A DNA stretch of 12,305 bases from Alistipes sp. (GCA_017559685.1 JAFYQY010000040.1:1-12305); one strand, 5' to 3'; shown: positions 1 to 7,030, counted from the stretch's first letter. Notes: generated by a model from the sequence alone, not told the origin. Made by a program: numbers and translations.

Positions 1-70
1 CGACTAAATGAGTTGTATGGCTCGTGCGGCGTACCGAATTGCGGTGCTCTTGAATGAGAACTTGAAGTAG
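1..70 (+). pseudogene. C-terminal tail remnant of an S1/P1 nuclease, copy 1
   Basis: From the ATG at 8-10 the frame reads MSCMARAAYRIAVLLNENLK and stops at 68-70. It matches the ends of the two complete nucleases downstream (AAYRLAYILN and TGYRLAALLNE). An in-frame TAA at 5-7 cuts it off from anything further upstream, so as seen it is only a tail of about 20 codons. Bases 1-60 recur exactly at 153-212. The likely source is the 3' end of a further nuclease gene left of the window, but that gene is not visible. It could instead be a small expressed peptide; no promoter or dedicated ribosome site supports that. Confidence 0.6.
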
Positions 71-72
71 GA

Positions 73-87
73 GAGTTGAAACAACTC
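73..87 (+). repeat. Short hairpin after tail copy 1
   Basis: GAGTTG (73-78) and CAACTC (82-87) are perfect complements around a three-base AAA loop, starting two bases after the stop codon at 68-70. No run of T follows, so it is not a classical intrinsic terminator. The right arm is also part of a 9-bp inverted repeat, ACAACTCAT at 81-89 with ATGAGTTGT at 160-168, that brackets the segment between the two tail copies. Confidence 0.5.
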
Positions 88-104
88 ATATGCAAGAGTA
101 TTGA

Positions 105-157
105 CATTCCCCCTAAATCCCCCTTTGACAAAGGGGGGCTTGGAGTCGCAAGCGACT
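105..157. repeat. REP-like element with two hairpins
   Basis: CCCCCTTT (119-126) pairs with AAAGGGGG (130-137) around GAC. AGTCGC (144-149) pairs with GCGACT (152-157) around AA. The whole piece lies within the outer 9-bp inverted repeat at 81-89/160-168. C-rich/G-rich palindromes of this sort are typical of dispersed extragenic repeats in bacteria. No transposase is present and I could not verify a target-site duplication. The second hairpin runs into tail copy 2 and supplies the TAA (157-159) that interrupts its frame. The first copy at the window edge starts at the equivalent point, so a similar element may sit just upstream. Confidence 0.55.
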
Positions 158-222
158 AAATGAGTTGTATGGCTCGTGCGGCGTACCGAATTGCGGTGCT
201 CTTGAATGAGAATCTTAAATAA
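153..222 (+). pseudogene. C-terminal tail remnant of an S1/P1 nuclease, copy 2
   Basis: Bases 153-212 are identical to 1-60, and the frame from 160 gives the same 20-residue peptide as copy 1. The last codons differ at DNA level but not in protein: AAC TTG AAG TAG in copy 1 is AAT CTT AAA TAA here. The stop (220-222) lies only three bases before the ATG of the nuclease at 226, so this remnant forms the immediate leader of that gene. Gene conversion between nuclease paralogues, or duplication followed by recombination at the 3' edge, would explain identical bodies with a recoded end. Confidence 0.6.
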
Positions 223-225
223 AAG

Positions 226-1023
226 ATGAAAAAAACACTATTAACCGCTTTGCTCTTTGCGCTTCTCTCGGTGGGAAGCGCAAAGGCATGGGGTGGTTTC
301 GGCCACGGAGCTATTGTCTACGTTGCCGAGCAACACCTCACCCCCGAGGCGAAGGAGAAGTGTCGCTATTACCTTCGTCACACTCTGCCATACTACGCTT
401 CGTGGATGGATCAGTGGCGTATGATTCCCGAGTTTAAGTCGGTGAATAACCCTCACAGTATCAAGGCGATGCCCGATGGTCGCACTATCAGTTGGAGTGG
501 AACTCCTCGAGGTGGAGCAATGGGCCACCTTGTGAATATGATGGATGAACTTGGCGATGGTAAATACAAGAGTTTACCCGACTCGCTTGTTCGCCAACGA
601 CTCATCAATTTGTTGCACTATCTGCCCGATATGCACTGCCCTGTGCATGTAAGTTTCCCGAAGGAACGCTTCCCGCAATACCGCTGTAAGATTTACAAGA
701 AGGGAAAGCCTCTGAAGTATCACTCATTTTGGGATGGCGCTCCTGGATATAAGCGCAAGGGTTGGACTTTGGAGAGATATGCCGAGACGGTAGATCATAT
801 TTCGCCAAAGCAGGCAAAGAAGTGGGTGAAGGGTACCTATGACGATTGGGCTCGTGATATTATTAAGCAGGCTCATCGTTGCTATCAAATCACCCCTAAT
901 GGTACCGATGTCGCTAAACTGACAAAAGATCAGCAGGCGCAGGTGCTTGAACTCGCCGACGAGATGGGTATGAAGGCGGCATATCGCTTGGCTTATATCT
1001 TAAACACACTTTTCAAGGAGTAG
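226..1023 (+). CDS. Secreted S1/P1-type zinc nuclease
   Basis: This is a 265-residue exported nuclease of the S1/P1 family (zinc-dependent, related to phospholipase C), which cuts single-stranded DNA or RNA and removes 3' phosphates. A signal peptide (about 1-21, ending SAKA) leaves Trp22 as the mature N-terminus, as the family needs because this Trp itself binds zinc. All nine expected zinc ligands can be placed: W22, H27, D62, H77, H131, D135, H141, H166 and D170, with the HxxxDxxxxxH pattern at 131-141 and HxxxD at 166-170. Length is normal. The likely site is the periplasm or outside the cell, with nucleotide scavenging as an inferred role. The start is the ATG three bases after a nuclease tail remnant. 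I see no TAnnTTTG promoter in 1-225, so transcription may enter from upstream. The next gene, 23 bp on, is a paralogue. Confidence 0.88.
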   Translation: MKKTLLTALLFALLSVGSAKAWGGFGHGAIVYVAEQHLTPEAKEKCRYYLRHTLPYYASWMDQWRMIPEFKSVNNPHSIKAMPDGRTISWSGTPRGGAMGHLVNMMDELGDGKYKSLPDSLVRQRLINLLHYLPDMHCPVHVSFPKERFPQYRCKIYKKGKPLKYHSFWDGAPGYKRKGWTLERYAETVDHISPKQAKKWVKGTYDDWARDIIKQAHRCYQITPNGTDVAKLTKDQQAQVLELADEMGMKAAYRLAYILNTLFKE

Positions 1024-1046
1024 AACCAATAAAAAGATAGTATCGT

Positions 1047-1826
1047 ATGAAGAGATTGTTATTATTGGTTGTTGTGCTTGTGTCGATTGTGTCGACTGCA
1101 AGTGCGTGGAGTGCTCGCCAGGACGAGGCTACGGTTATCCTTGCCACAAAACATCTCACTCCCAATGCCTTAGCGTTGGTGCAGGAGTGTCTTGGCAATC
1201 GCTACGACGACGATGTGGCCCTCCTCTATAAACTCGAAAAGAGTGGCAAGTCGCCATATTCAAAGAGTGTTCACAAGCTCCACTTGAATGCCGATTTGAC
1301 ACCCCAAAACATCGAGGGTGATGATGCTTTGAAGGCTATCGAACAGGCTGCGAATGTTATTCGTGAGCGCAAAAATCATAGCAATAGCGAGGTTGTGTTT
1401 GCACTTCGCACAATCATCAACTTGATGTGCGATATCCACAATTTTGCGAATGTCTGCATCGAGGGGGTTCCACACTCGTATGGCGATTTTAAGATTGAAA
1501 TTGTCGGTGGTCGTAAGGGCCCGGCAGTAGCCAAGTGGTCGAACTTCTTCCCGTCGTATGTGAACTTCCATAAGGGCTATTCGGCGGCGTATTGGGCTTC
1601 GGATTTCGAGATTTACTACGGCTCGAAGGGTGCCGAGTTGGCGACAGGAACTCTCCACGATTGGGTGGCGCAAATTGGCGCTAAGGCGGCGGAGTTGTAT
1701 GCTAAAAACTTCCCTAACAGAGAGATGCCTCTTCGTGAGCGCCTTGTGCACGAAGAGCTCGGCTACGAAATGGTGGCTCGCACGGGCTATCGCTTGGCGG
1801 CGCTGTTGAACGAGATTGTGAAGTAG
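1047..1826 (+). CDS. Degenerate S1/P1 nuclease-like secreted protein, probably inactive
   Basis: This 259-residue paralogue of the preceding nuclease has a clear signal peptide (1-20, ending TASA) and a mature Trp21. The fold-level similarity is plain: the N-terminal HLTP segment, the central helix around 120-136 and the C-terminal GYRLAALLNE. The zinc site is largely gone. Aligned by eye to its neighbour, H27 becomes D26, H131 becomes N125, H141 becomes N135, H166 becomes S165 and D170 becomes P169. W21, D129 and probably D55 and H76 remain. The frame is intact, with no stops or shifts, so it is not a simple pseudogene. It may bind a ligand, partner the active enzyme, or be drifting. A 23-bp gap to the upstream gene and a terminator right after it suggest co-transcription with the nuclease. 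Confidence 0.78.
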   Translation: MKRLLLLVVVLVSIVSTASAWSARQDEATVILATKHLTPNALALVQECLGNRYDDDVALLYKLEKSGKSPYSKSVHKLHLNADLTPQNIEGDDALKAIEQAANVIRERKNHSNSEVVFALRTIINLMCDIHNFANVCIEGVPHSYGDFKIEIVGGRKGPAVAKWSNFFPSYVNFHKGYSAAYWASDFEIYYGSKGAELATGTLHDWVAQIGAKAAELYAKNFPNREMPLRERLVHEELGYEMVARTGYRLAALLNEIVK

Positions 1827-1842
1827 CAAAATTGTAAATATT

Positions 1843-1885
1843 GAAAGGCGTGGAGAAATTTATAATTTCCCCACGTTTTTCTTTT
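1843..1885 (+). terminator. Intrinsic terminator after the nuclease pair
   Basis: Bases 1849-1860 pair with 1864-1875 around a TAT loop, with one A-C mismatch (CGTGG-A-GAAATT against AATTTC-C-CCACG). The stem extends outward through G-T and A-T pairs to 1843/1881. A T-rich tract, TTTTTCTTTT, follows at 1876-1885. It starts 17 bp after the stop of the second nuclease gene and just before the murG promoter, so it separates the nuclease unit from the division operon. The A-rich left flank might let it work in both directions. Confidence 0.85.
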
Positions 1886-1913
1886 GTTGTTAGCGGAATT
1901 ATCGCTACTTTTG
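1883..1913 (+). promoter_or_regulatory. Bacteroidota-type promoter for murG and the downstream operon
   Basis: TTTG at 1883-1886 (-33 element) and TACTTTTG at 1906-1913 (-7 element, consensus TAnnTTTG) are 19 bp apart, the spacing expected for the primary sigma factor of Bacteroidota. Transcription should start near 1919-1921, giving a leader of about 30 bases before the murG ATG at 1951. The -33 box overlaps the T tract of the preceding terminator. This is the best promoter match upstream of the eight-gene run that ends with dapD. Confidence 0.85.
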
Positions 1914-1950
1914 TGGTTAATTAGGAAAGTTTCACTAAAAGAGTGACGAA

Positions 1951-3054
1951 ATGAAGAGAATTATCTTGTCTGGTGGAGGCACCGGAGGTCATATTTACCC
2001 CGCAGTTTCGGTGGCGGAGGCGTTGAAGAAGCGCTTCGGCGAGGAGGTTGAGATTCTGTTCGTGGGAGCAGAGGGTAAGATGGAGATGACGCTTATCCCA
2101 AATTTGGGTTACAATATCAAGGGCTTGAATATTGTGGGTTTGCAGCGCAGATTCACTTGGAAGAACTTTTTGTTGCCTTACTACCTCTTGCGTAGTCTCA
2201 ATCAGGCACGTCGCATCATCAAGGAGTTCAAGCCCGATGTAGTGGCAGGCTTTGGCGGCTATGCGAGTGCACCAATCGTATTCGTGGCGCAGATGATGGG
2301 TGTTCCAACCGTTATTCAGGAGCAGAACTCGTATGCAGGTCTCGTGAATAAACTCGTAGGCGGTCGTGCCAAGAGCGTATGTGTGGCTTACGACGGTATG
2401 GAGCGTTTCTTCGACAAGAAGAAGATTGTCTATACGGGCAACCCGTTGCGCAGCGCATTCGGCAAGGGCGATATCGATCGCAAGGCGGCATTCGAGCACT
2501 ACGGCTTGCAGGAGGGTGTACCTACAATCTTGGTTGTGGGTGGCTCGCTCGGAACACGTACGTTGAACAATATGATGAAGTCGTGGGTGGTAACACTCGA
2601 TGGTAACGCCCCTGTGCAGGTTATCTGGCAGACAGGTCGCTTCTACGAGAAGGAGATGCGAGAGTTCTTCGCAAACTATCCGACAAAGGGCATTACGCTC
2701 GTTCCTTTTATCGACAGAATGGACTATGCCTACGAGGTTGCCGATGTGGTAATCTCTCGTAGCGGTGCTTGTACCGTATCGGAGTTGTGCTTGGCAAAGA
2801 AGCCTACACTCTTTGTTCCGTCGCCAAATGTTGCAGAGGATCATCAGACCAAGAATGCCAAGGCGTTGGTCGATAAGGATGCTGCGATGATGGTGTGTGA
2901 TGCGGAGGCTACCGACTGCGGAATTTCGACCGCTTTGAAGATGGTTGGCGACGAGGCTTTGTTGGCTAAGTTGTCGAAGAATATAGCTAAGTTGGCTACT
3001 CCCGACGCTGCGGAGCGTGTGGCTGACGAGATTGTAAAGTTGATTAAAGAGTAA
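1951..3054 (+). CDS. murG: UDP-GlcNAc:undecaprenyl-PP-MurNAc-pentapeptide GlcNAc transferase
   Basis: MurG makes lipid II on the inner face of the cytoplasmic membrane by moving GlcNAc from UDP-GlcNAc onto lipid I. The 367-residue length is normal. Family motifs appear in order: the N-terminal glycine loop GGGTGGHIYPA (8-18), GFGGYAS (100-106), the second-domain loop GGSLGT (197-202; usually GGSLGA), SRSGACTVSE (269-278) and PSPNVAEDHQTKNA (290-303), which includes the donor-binding region. The ATG at 1951 follows the promoter by about 30 bases and gives the expected MKRIILSGGGTGGH start. murC begins four bases after the stop, as in many dcw clusters. In most such clusters ftsW precedes murG; here a terminator and two nuclease genes lie there instead. 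Confidence 0.97.
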   Translation: MKRIILSGGGTGGHIYPAVSVAEALKKRFGEEVEILFVGAEGKMEMTLIPNLGYNIKGLNIVGLQRRFTWKNFLLPYYLLRSLNQARRIIKEFKPDVVAGFGGYASAPIVFVAQMMGVPTVIQEQNSYAGLVNKLVGGRAKSVCVAYDGMERFFDKKKIVYTGNPLRSAFGKGDIDRKAAFEHYGLQEGVPTILVVGGSLGTRTLNNMMKSWVVTLDGNAPVQVIWQTGRFYEKEMREFFANYPTKGITLVPFIDRMDYAYEVADVVISRSGACTVSELCLAKKPTLFVPSPNVAEDHQTKNAKALVDKDAAMMVCDAEATDCGISTALKMVGDEALLAKLSKNIAKLATPDAAERVADEIVKLIKE

Positions 3055-3058
3055 AGCG

Positions 3059-4429
3059 ATGGCAAAGGATAGGGTATATTTCTTGGGTATTGGCGGTATC
3101 GGAATGAGCGCCTTGGCTCGCTACTTCTTGCACGAGGGTTGGCAGGTGGCAGGCTACGACCGCACCGCAACTGACCTCACTCGCAAGTTGGAGGCCGAGG
3201 GCGCACTCGTACACTACGAGGACGATGTGAAACTTATCCCCGAGGCGTTCCTCGATAAGGAGCATACGGTGGTTATCTACACTCCCGCTATCCCTGCCGA
3301 CCACTCGGAACAGGCGATGTTTCGTGCTGAGGGCTTCGAGATTAAGAAGCGCTCGCAGGTGCTCGGTTTGCTCTCGCAGGGCAAGTATGTGATGGCGGTG
3401 TCGGGCACACACGGCAAGACCTCGACTTCGACCTTGACTGCGTGGTTGAATCACGCCGTTTCGGGCGAGGGTTCGGCATTCTTGGGTGGTATCTCGAAGA
3501 ATTTTGGCTCGAACTTAGTTTTGGGCGAGGGCGATAGATTTGTGGTGGAGGCCGACGAGTTCGACCGCTCGTTCCTGCAACTCTATCCCGATGCTGCGGT
3601 TGTTACCTCGGCAGATGCCGACCACCTCGACATCTACGGCACCCACGAAAAGGTCAAGGAGGCCTTTTCGCAGTTTATCTCGCAGATAAAGGAGGGCGGC
3701 GTGCTCATTATGAAGAAGGGTGTCGATGTGGCTATCACTAACGATAAGATTTCGGTCTACCACTACTCCTACAACGAGGAGTGCGACTTCTACGCTAAGA
3801 ATGTCGAACTCTTGGAGGGTGGCTACTACCGCTACGATATCGTAACCCCTACGGGTGTAATCGAGGGATGCGTGCTCGGTATCCCAGGTTGGGTAAATAT
3901 CGAAAACTCGGTGGCTGCGGTGGCTCTGCTCTGGTCGGTAGAGCGCAATATTGCCGATCAGGATGCATTGCGCAAGGCGTTGAAGGAGTTCTCTGGCGTG
4001 AAGCGTCGCTTCGAGTTCTATGTGAACACTCCGAAGGCTGTCTATATGGACGACTACGCACACCATCCACGAGAGTTGGCTGCGACAATCACTTCGGTTA
4101 AGCAGATGTTCCCTTCTCGCAAGGTTACGGCGATATTCCAGCCACACCTCTACACTCGAACCCGAGACTTGTACGAGGAGTTTGCTGAGGCGTTGAACGA
4201 GGCTGACGATGTTGTGTTGTTGCCAATCTATCCAGCTCGTGAGTTGCCGATTGAGGGTATCTCTACCGAGATTATCGCCAACCTCGTTGTAAAACCTTGC
4301 TCGATTGTCGAGCGTGAGGAGTTGGCGCAGACCATCGGCAAGATGGATACGGATGTTGTGGTGTCGTTCGGAGCGGGCAATATCGATGCTTGTTGCGAGG
4401 CAATCGCAAAAGAGGTCGCAGCGAAATAG
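3059..4429 (+). CDS. murC: UDP-N-acetylmuramate--L-alanine ligase
   Basis: MurC is the first Mur ligase in the cytoplasm and joins L-Ala to UDP-MurNAc using ATP. The 456-residue protein shows the N-terminal Rossmann motif FLGIGGIGMSALA (8-20), the ATP loop GTHGKTSTST (116-125), EADEFDRSFL (164-173), the central DADHLDIYG (186-194), and the C-terminal DDYAHHP and FQPHLYTRTRDL segments. The start codon lies four bases after the murG stop, so the two are likely translated from one transcript. Nothing is missing relative to the family. Confidence 0.97.
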   Translation: MAKDRVYFLGIGGIGMSALARYFLHEGWQVAGYDRTATDLTRKLEAEGALVHYEDDVKLIPEAFLDKEHTVVIYTPAIPADHSEQAMFRAEGFEIKKRSQVLGLLSQGKYVMAVSGTHGKTSTSTLTAWLNHAVSGEGSAFLGGISKNFGSNLVLGEGDRFVVEADEFDRSFLQLYPDAAVVTSADADHLDIYGTHEKVKEAFSQFISQIKEGGVLIMKKGVDVAITNDKISVYHYSYNEECDFYAKNVELLEGGYYRYDIVTPTGVIEGCVLGIPGWVNIENSVAAVALLWSVERNIADQDALRKALKEFSGVKRRFEFYVNTPKAVYMDDYAHHPRELAATITSVKQMFPSRKVTAIFQPHLYTRTRDLYEEFAEALNEADDVVLLPIYPARELPIEGISTEIIANLVVKPCSIVEREELAQTIGKMDTDVVVSFGAGNIDACCEAIAKEVAAK

Positions 4430-4457
4430 GAGTAGTTTGTAGAGAGTAGTTAATTTT

Positions 4458-4477
4458 AAATTCTGCATTTTGAATTT
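4458..4477 (+). repeat. A/T-rich inverted repeat ahead of ftsQ
   Basis: AAATTC (4458-4463) and GAATTT (4472-4477) form a 6-bp inverted repeat around TGCATTTT, ending seven bases before the ftsQ ATG. This is the only gap above 50 bp inside the operon. A near copy (17 of 19 bases) lies before gcvH at 12168-12186. No TAnnTTTG promoter is present, so a role in translation or mRNA processing is more likely than in starting transcription; this is inference. Confidence 0.4.
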
Positions 4478-4484
4478 GTAAGCT

Positions 4485-5504
4485 ATGTGGCGTAAGATAG
4501 TACGAATAGCGGCTTTTATGATGGCGGTGGCAGTGATTGTCGCCTACATCTGCTATGCGTCGCATCTTGCGCAGGAGCACCGCTCAACGCAGAAGATTGA
4601 GAAGGTTGTTATTTCGTTGCCCGACAGCACCTCGACACAGCGATTTACCTCGACGGCACAGATCCGCAAATATCTCGAGCAGAGTGGACTCAAACTCGAG
4701 AAAGAGTTGGTCGATAGCGTCAATGCAGTGGCAATATCTGAGCATATAGCAAAGAAGGGTTTTGTGCGTGATGTGGATGTATATACCACCTATGCTGGCG
4801 AGTTGTATATCGACATTATGCAGCATAAACCCGTAATGCGACTCCTTTGCGGAGGTATGAACACATACGTTACTTCCGAGGGTGATGTCTTCCCTTCGCC
4901 TATAGGCTCAGCCTTCTATACAGCGGTGGTTACGGGAGAGTACAAACCGCTTATGCCTCGCAACTATGAGGGTAAGGCTGCCGACTACGTGATCTCGCTC
5001 GTTGACGGGGTGGATGCCGAGATTAAAACAATCAAAAGCGAGATGTCGGCCTTGCGTCGTGAGCGCACACGCTGTGTCGAGCGCATTGCCGAGTTGAAGG
5101 GTGGCGACACGAGCGAGTTGAAGGCTCACGTTGCGGAGTTGAATACCAAGGAGGCGACATTCAAGCAGAGACAAGCAACCCTCGAGGAGCGCAAAAAAAA
5201 GTTGCTGAAAAAGAGCGAAGATTTTGCTAATCTCACTAACTTTGTAACCGAAGTCGGTGACGACGAATTCTGGTCGGCCGAGGTCGTGCAATATGTAGCA
5301 GATACGACCTATATGGGCGAGATTAGCCTGCGCCTGATACCCCGTAGTGGTAATTTTGTGATAGAGTTTGGTACGCTCAACAATAGCGAAAAGAAGTTGG
5401 AGAAGTTGCGTAACTTCTACGACAAGGGACTCTCGCATATTGGGTGGAATCGCTACAAGAAAGTGGATATAAGATACGATAAACAGATAATTTGTACGGA
5501 GTAG
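4485..5504 (+). CDS. ftsQ: Cell division protein FtsQ with a coiled-coil insertion
   Basis: FtsQ links early and late divisome proteins in the inner membrane. This 339-residue protein has a short cytoplasmic start (MWRK), one membrane helix (about 7-26), then a periplasmic part. The POTRA-like region (about 36-115) ends with VDVYTTYAGELYIDIMQHKPVMRL, typical of FtsQ. The beta domain holds TSEGDVFP (130-137) and resumes at FWSAEVVQY (262-270) through to the C-terminus. Between them, residues about 172-247 form a highly charged, heptad-like helix (EIKTIKSEMSALRRERTRC and KRQ/E-rich stretches) that ordinary FtsQ proteins lack. They are usually around 240-280 residues. Assignment rests strongly on position between murC and ftsA as well as on weak sequence features. 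The ftsA ATG follows two bases after the stop. Confidence 0.88.
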   Translation: MWRKIVRIAAFMMAVAVIVAYICYASHLAQEHRSTQKIEKVVISLPDSTSTQRFTSTAQIRKYLEQSGLKLEKELVDSVNAVAISEHIAKKGFVRDVDVYTTYAGELYIDIMQHKPVMRLLCGGMNTYVTSEGDVFPSPIGSAFYTAVVTGEYKPLMPRNYEGKAADYVISLVDGVDAEIKTIKSEMSALRRERTRCVERIAELKGGDTSELKAHVAELNTKEATFKQRQATLEERKKKLLKKSEDFANLTNFVTEVGDDEFWSAEVVQYVADTTYMGEISLRLIPRSGNFVIEFGTLNNSEKKLEKLRNFYDKGLSHIGWNRYKKVDIRYDKQIICTE

Positions 5505-5506
5505 AT

Positions 5507-7030
5507 ATGGATAAGTACATAATTGGAATTGACATCGGTTCGTCGAATGTGGTAATGGCGGTCGGCGAGAAGAAGGAGAATGGCGAGATCTCGGTTTTGG
5601 GAGTCGAGGTTCAACCTATCGAGGATGGAGTTAAGGATGGCGATGTTGCCAACTACCTTGCTCTGGGCGACGCTATAGCAAAGGCGAAGAATGCGTTGGA
5701 GTCGGACTTGAATCTCCGATTGAACTCGGCATACGTAGGTATCTCGGGACGCTCGGTATATTGCGTGCGCTACGAGGACTATGTCGATATCAACAGAAAG
5801 ACGGGTTGCGTTACTGAGGTCGATATGCGTGAGTTAGAGGCACGCATCGATATGGTTGTGCCAGCTGGTGCCGACCAAATCATTCAGCGTATACCGCTCC
5901 GTTATAGCATTGACGATCGCAAGGATGTACAAAATCCATTGGGCTCATTTGGTCGCAAACTCTCGGGCACTTACCTCCTCGTTATTGTTGGTCGCCATCA
6001 GATTAGCAAGGTGGAGCAGGCGTTGCATCGTGCCGAGATTAGCAACTGTGGCTTGTGTGTAAACCCAACACTCTTGCCCGATTTGCTTCTTACTCCCGAC
6101 GAGCAGGAGGAGGGCGTTGTTATTGTCGACTTAGGTGGCGACTTGACCGATATTTCGGTTGTGTGCGAGAATAAACTGTGGTACTTCTCGTCGTTGCCTA
6201 TCGGTGCATCGAGTGTCAACAACGACTTGTACGACTTCTTGCGTATTCAGAAGAAGGATATCAACCCTATAAAGCACAAGTATGGCGCAGCTATCGCAGA
6301 GTATGTGCCCGACAATATATCTATTCCGGTAAAGACTGCAGGTCACGCCAAGAAGCAGATTTTGCAGCGCAATATTGCCGAGATTACCGAGGAGAGATTG
6401 AAGGATATCGCACAGTTTGTATTGCGTGAGCTGAAGGGCGCAAGGTTTATGAACAAAGTGCCGTGTGGCGTGGTGCTTACGGGTGGTTCGGCCTATCTCT
6501 CAAATATTGAGCAGCTCTTCGCACGTGAGTTGAATATGGAGGTGCGCCTCGGAAAGATGTTCAATGGCGTGGATGACGACTCGCAGCAGATGCTTGCCGC
6601 TTATCCGCAGGCTGTGGCTATCAGCTTGTTGCTCTACGGTGCGAAGCATAATGCTTGCAACGTAGCTCCGCAAAATAAGACTCCACAGCCTCCGATTGAA
6701 CAGAAGGTGGAGACTAATAATACTCCAAAGAATAATGGACTCTTTGGTGGCGTAGTCAATACACCTGCACCTCCTAAAGATACGGTAACAAACCCTCCAA
6801 CCACAGTTGGAACCCCTGGGCCTGGCGAGTCGAAAAATGAGAACGAAGGTAAAAACGAAACGGGCAACAAGGGCAACAACAAGGGTGGCGATAACGTTAA
6901 TAACAATAATAACAATAGCGGAAACAATAACAATAGCGGAAACAATAAGGCTGGAGGCAAGATGGGCGGCTTGATTGGTAGACTTAAAGATGTGATTAAC
7001 AAGGCTTTTGAGCCTGATCCGATGATTTAA
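5507..7030 (+). CDS. ftsA: Cell division protein FtsA, actin-like membrane anchor of FtsZ
   Basis: FtsA is an actin-like ATPase that tethers FtsZ to the membrane and recruits later division proteins. I chose the ATG at 5507, two bases after the ftsQ stop, giving 507 residues. A TTG at 5492 would add five residues inside ftsQ and is less likely. Visible are phosphate-1 IIGIDIGSSNVV (5-16), the 1C domain region (about 80-185), phosphate-2 IVDLGGDLTD (206-215; less canonical than GGGTTD) and the adenosine motif VVLTGGSAYL (322-331). A long Pro/Asn/Gly-rich linker (about 390-485) with an almost pure Asn stretch leads to a C-terminal amphipathic helix, GLIGRLKDVINKAF (488-501), the usual membrane-targeting sequence. 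The linker is unusually long and low in complexity. Confidence 0.95.
   Translation: MDKYIIGIDIGSSNVVMAVGEKKENGEISVLGVEVQPIEDGVKDGDVANYLALGDAIAKAKNALESDLNLRLNSAYVGISGRSVYCVRYEDYVDINRKTGCVTEVDMRELEARIDMVVPAGADQIIQRIPLRYSIDDRKDVQNPLGSFGRKLSGTYLLVIVGRHQISKVEQALHRAEISNCGLCVNPTLLPDLLLTPDEQEEGVVIVDLGGDLTDISVVCENKLWYFSSLPIGASSVNNDLYDFLRIQKKDINPIKHKYGAAIAEYVPDNISIPVKTAGHAKKQILQRNIAEITEERLKDIAQFVLRELKGARFMNKVPCGVVLTGGSAYLSNIEQLFARELNMEVRLGKMFNGVDDDSQQMLAAYPQAVAISLLLYGAKHNACNVAPQNKTPQPPIEQKVETNNTPKNNGLFGGVVNTPAPPKDTVTNPPTTVGTPGPGESKNENEGKNETGNKGNNKGGDNVNNNNNNSGNNNNSGNNKAGGKMGGLIGRLKDVINKAFEPDPMI
6911..6946 (+). repeat. Perfect 18-bp tandem repeat inside ftsA
   Basis: AACAATAGCGGAAACAAT occurs twice back to back (6911-6928 and 6929-6946), in frame, each copy encoding NNSGNN. 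It sits in the Asn-rich part of the FtsA linker, preceded by further AAT/AAC codons from about 6892. The unit is a multiple of three, so slippage would lengthen or shorten the linker without breaking the frame. Confidence 0.9.

Noticed and set aside
101..106. TTGACA resembling a sigma70 -35 box before the first nuclease gene
   Set aside because: Bacteroidota promoters use TTTG and TAnnTTTG; no matching -10 or -7 element lies at a suitable distance, and the site is within the repeat segment.
1921..2844. Long open frame on the - strand opposite murG
   Set aside because: Its translation has no recognisable motifs, it is rich in His/Leu/Arg as expected from the complement of this codon usage, and it lies fully opposite a clear murG.
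3515..4468. Long open frame on the - strand opposite murC
   Set aside because: It mirrors the codon bias of murC, shows no domain features and has no promoter; the + strand gene explains the sequence.
5492..5506. TTG start for ftsA inside ftsQ
   Set aside because: The ATG at 5507 gives the standard FtsA beginning MDKYIIGIDIG and sits two bases after the ftsQ stop; the extra five residues have no support.
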